DNA of 64,000 nt. Origin: Pirellulales bacterium. GTDB taxonomy: Bacteria; Planctomycetota; Planctomycetia; Pirellulales; PALSA-1355. Every line of letters starts with the position of its first letter. Position 1 is the stretch's first letter. The stretch lies in contig JALHMI010000013.1 of NCBI GenBank assembly GCA_022844125.1, forward strand, positions 1 to 64,000, read 5' to 3'. The position numbers and the translations under genes are program-made. The notes beneath the pieces were generated by a model. That model worked only from the letters and a program-made list of their open reading frames with translations. It did not search any database and was not told where the DNA came from. Below are positions 62,984 through 64,000 of this stretch, piece by piece.

Positions 62984-63613
62984 GTGAAGACACTGTTCGT
63001 GCTCACTATTGCGATGATGTGGACTGTTACCTGCCATGGTGGAACCATTGAATTCTCGAATGGCAGTAGTGTTGTTGATCTCAATTACACGTCCATCGAC
63101 ATTGGCGGCGGCTTGGTACGTCACGATGTCTTTATCGATGATCCCCTGAATGCGAACGCATCCTACTTCCTTCAGTCGCTCGGCTTCACGGGGGTGATCG
63201 CGCAGAATCAGGCATTCGCTTTTTTGGCGGTTGATTCTTCAGTTCAGGCTGCAGTGTTCGATGCGAACGCCGCGGCTGGCTACAGCAAGTCCTCAGACAG
63301 CTTCTTCTTTTCGCCGTTTGCGGAGAATACGGTTGCACCGGGCATTACCGATTCGGCGGGAGCCGGCCTGCTGCAGCGCACCTACAGCATCAATGCGGGC
63401 TCGGGAGGTGGCAGCCAACTCGATTTGGTCCAGATCGCTCAGATCGTCACGTCGAGCGATGTCCTGGTGGCGGGAGCCATCGGTCGTAGTGGCAAAACGT
63501 TTGTCGGCTCGGGAGTGATGCAAGTACCGGAGCCCTCGAGCCTAGCGCTATTCGCGATTGGAACCATCTGGATGGTGCGGCATGCGTTGGTGCGTCGCCG
63601 ACGGAGAAGCTGA
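62984..63613 (+). CDS. PEP-CTERM sorted protein
   Basis: A 209-residue exported protein. The N-terminus is a signal peptide (VKTLFVLTIAMMWTVTCHGG). The C-terminus has the PEP-CTERM sorting signal VPEPSSLALFAIGTIWMV followed by a basic RRRRRS tail, recognised by exosortase. The body (LNYTSIDIGGGLVRHDVFID) is beta-rich, of unknown function. GTG 62984 is preceded by GGAG; the upstream frame to 62903 is rejected. It lies 126 bases after the mosaic protein on the same strand. Confidence 0.88.
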   Translation: MKTLFVLTIAMMWTVTCHGGTIEFSNGSSVVDLNYTSIDIGGGLVRHDVFIDDPLNANASYFLQSLGFTGVIAQNQAFAFLAVDSSVQAAVFDANAAAGYSKSSDSFFFSPFAENTVAPGITDSAGAGLLQRTYSINAGSGGGSQLDLVQIAQIVTSSDVLVAGAIGRSGKTFVGSGVMQVPEPSSLALFAIGTIWMVRHALVRRRRRS

Positions 63614-64000
63614 CTCGCGATCGGGACTCAAGGCAATCGGGCCGAGAGCCGTTCCTCTTCGGTCCATCTAGCAAATGCCTTCGGCTGCACTTCTTGCCCC
63701 CTTTTTGATACCGACGCCACTACCATAGCGCAGGCGAAGAACCCGACCGACAAATTTGGGGCTGCGACGAGCATGCGTCGGCCCGATCAAATCTGGAAGA
63801 GAGGTGATGTGGCGGTCTCGTCCCCGGGGCTTCCTCAAGAGTGGCTATTAATGCTCGGCCCCGCCGGCCCCGCGGGGGCGAAGAGCACGTGCGCCCGGCC
63901 GGAATGAAAGTGGAAGCCGGCTTCGCCAATGCAAGCGCAGACCCCGCCGGCAAAGCCGGGGGCTGTGGGGAAGGAACGAACAGGGGCGAGCTCGCAGCGA
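63614..64000. other. End of window, no gene seen
   Basis: The last 390 bases are GC-rich and contain self-complementary stretches (GCCCCGCCGGCCCCGCGGGGGC) but no accepted gene. Short minus-strand frames here lack support. Confidence 0.35.

Noticed and set aside
63720-63953. 77-codon minus-strand frame near the end
   Set aside because: GC-rich spacer sequence with no family likeness or start signal.

Overview
This 64-kb, GC-rich window comes from the chromosome of a planctomycete, most likely of the Pirellulales. That rests on lineage-typical families seen directly: a DUF1559 pseudopilin-like protein ending in H-X9-DG, proteins with LEPR-XLL-type leaders (LEDRQLL, LESRQLL), a Rhodopirellula/Verrucomicrobium-type ECF sigma factor, SHD1, DUF1080, PSCyt1-like and PEP-CTERM proteins, an excisionase-like HTH fused to a PTS-IIA domain, and many secreted proteins of unknown function. 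No phage, CRISPR array, rRNA or transposase was seen. One tRNA-Asp gene is present.

Layout. 0.2-12 kb: regulators (PTS-IIA, receiver-like protein), the DUF1559 protein, two SDR oxidoreductases, a secreted DUF4198-DUF3386 fusion, HemP, a GxxExxY gene between inverted repeats, leuB, a thermonuclease, an HNH nuclease and a ferredoxin. 12-24 kb: an ECF sigma factor followed by a degenerate phosphohexomutase-like protein, an aminotransferase, clpX, eda and purC. 23-34 kb: a GH10-like protein that lacks its acid/base glutamate, an FHA-GAF-PP2C phosphatase, a PSCyt1-like protein, a Nudix hydrolase, recQ and ftsH. 34-47 kb: mostly secreted or lipidated proteins (LamG-like, Dabb, PilZ, FG-GAP, TPR, DUF1080, STN, SgcJ-like, DJ-1/PfpI). 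47-50 kb: tRNA-Asp, a 46-residue membrane microprotein and a diguanylate cyclase. 49.8-51.6 kb: a gene-poor, repeat-rich stretch. 51.6-63.6 kb: an accessory region with an ECF sigma factor, a translationally coupled anti-sigma-like protein, two serine hydrolases (one lodged inside a PKD repeat), a DinB-like protein, a 1262-residue mosaic exoprotein and a PEP-CTERM protein.

How the parts may connect. The diguanylate cyclase (48.4 kb) and the PilZ protein (36.0 kb) are a possible c-di-GMP producer and receptor. ClpX and FtsH give AAA+ proteolysis. Eda and LeuB are core metabolism. The 51.6-63.6 kb region reads as a sigma/anti-sigma pair placed next to large exported proteins.

Most unusual signals: (i) inverted CACAGAGTCGCAGAG-type repeats around the GxxExxY gene and around gene-less spacers, which look like a small non-coding mobile family; (ii) an about 100-bp intergenic repeat present at 51.3 and 57.6 kb; (iii) several 15- and 21-bp tandem arrays in leaders or spacers; (iv) enzyme-like proteins that have lost catalytic motifs; (v) two exported mosaic hydrolases. 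Start codons were chosen by eye from Shine-Dalgarno-like sequences, signal peptides and family length.
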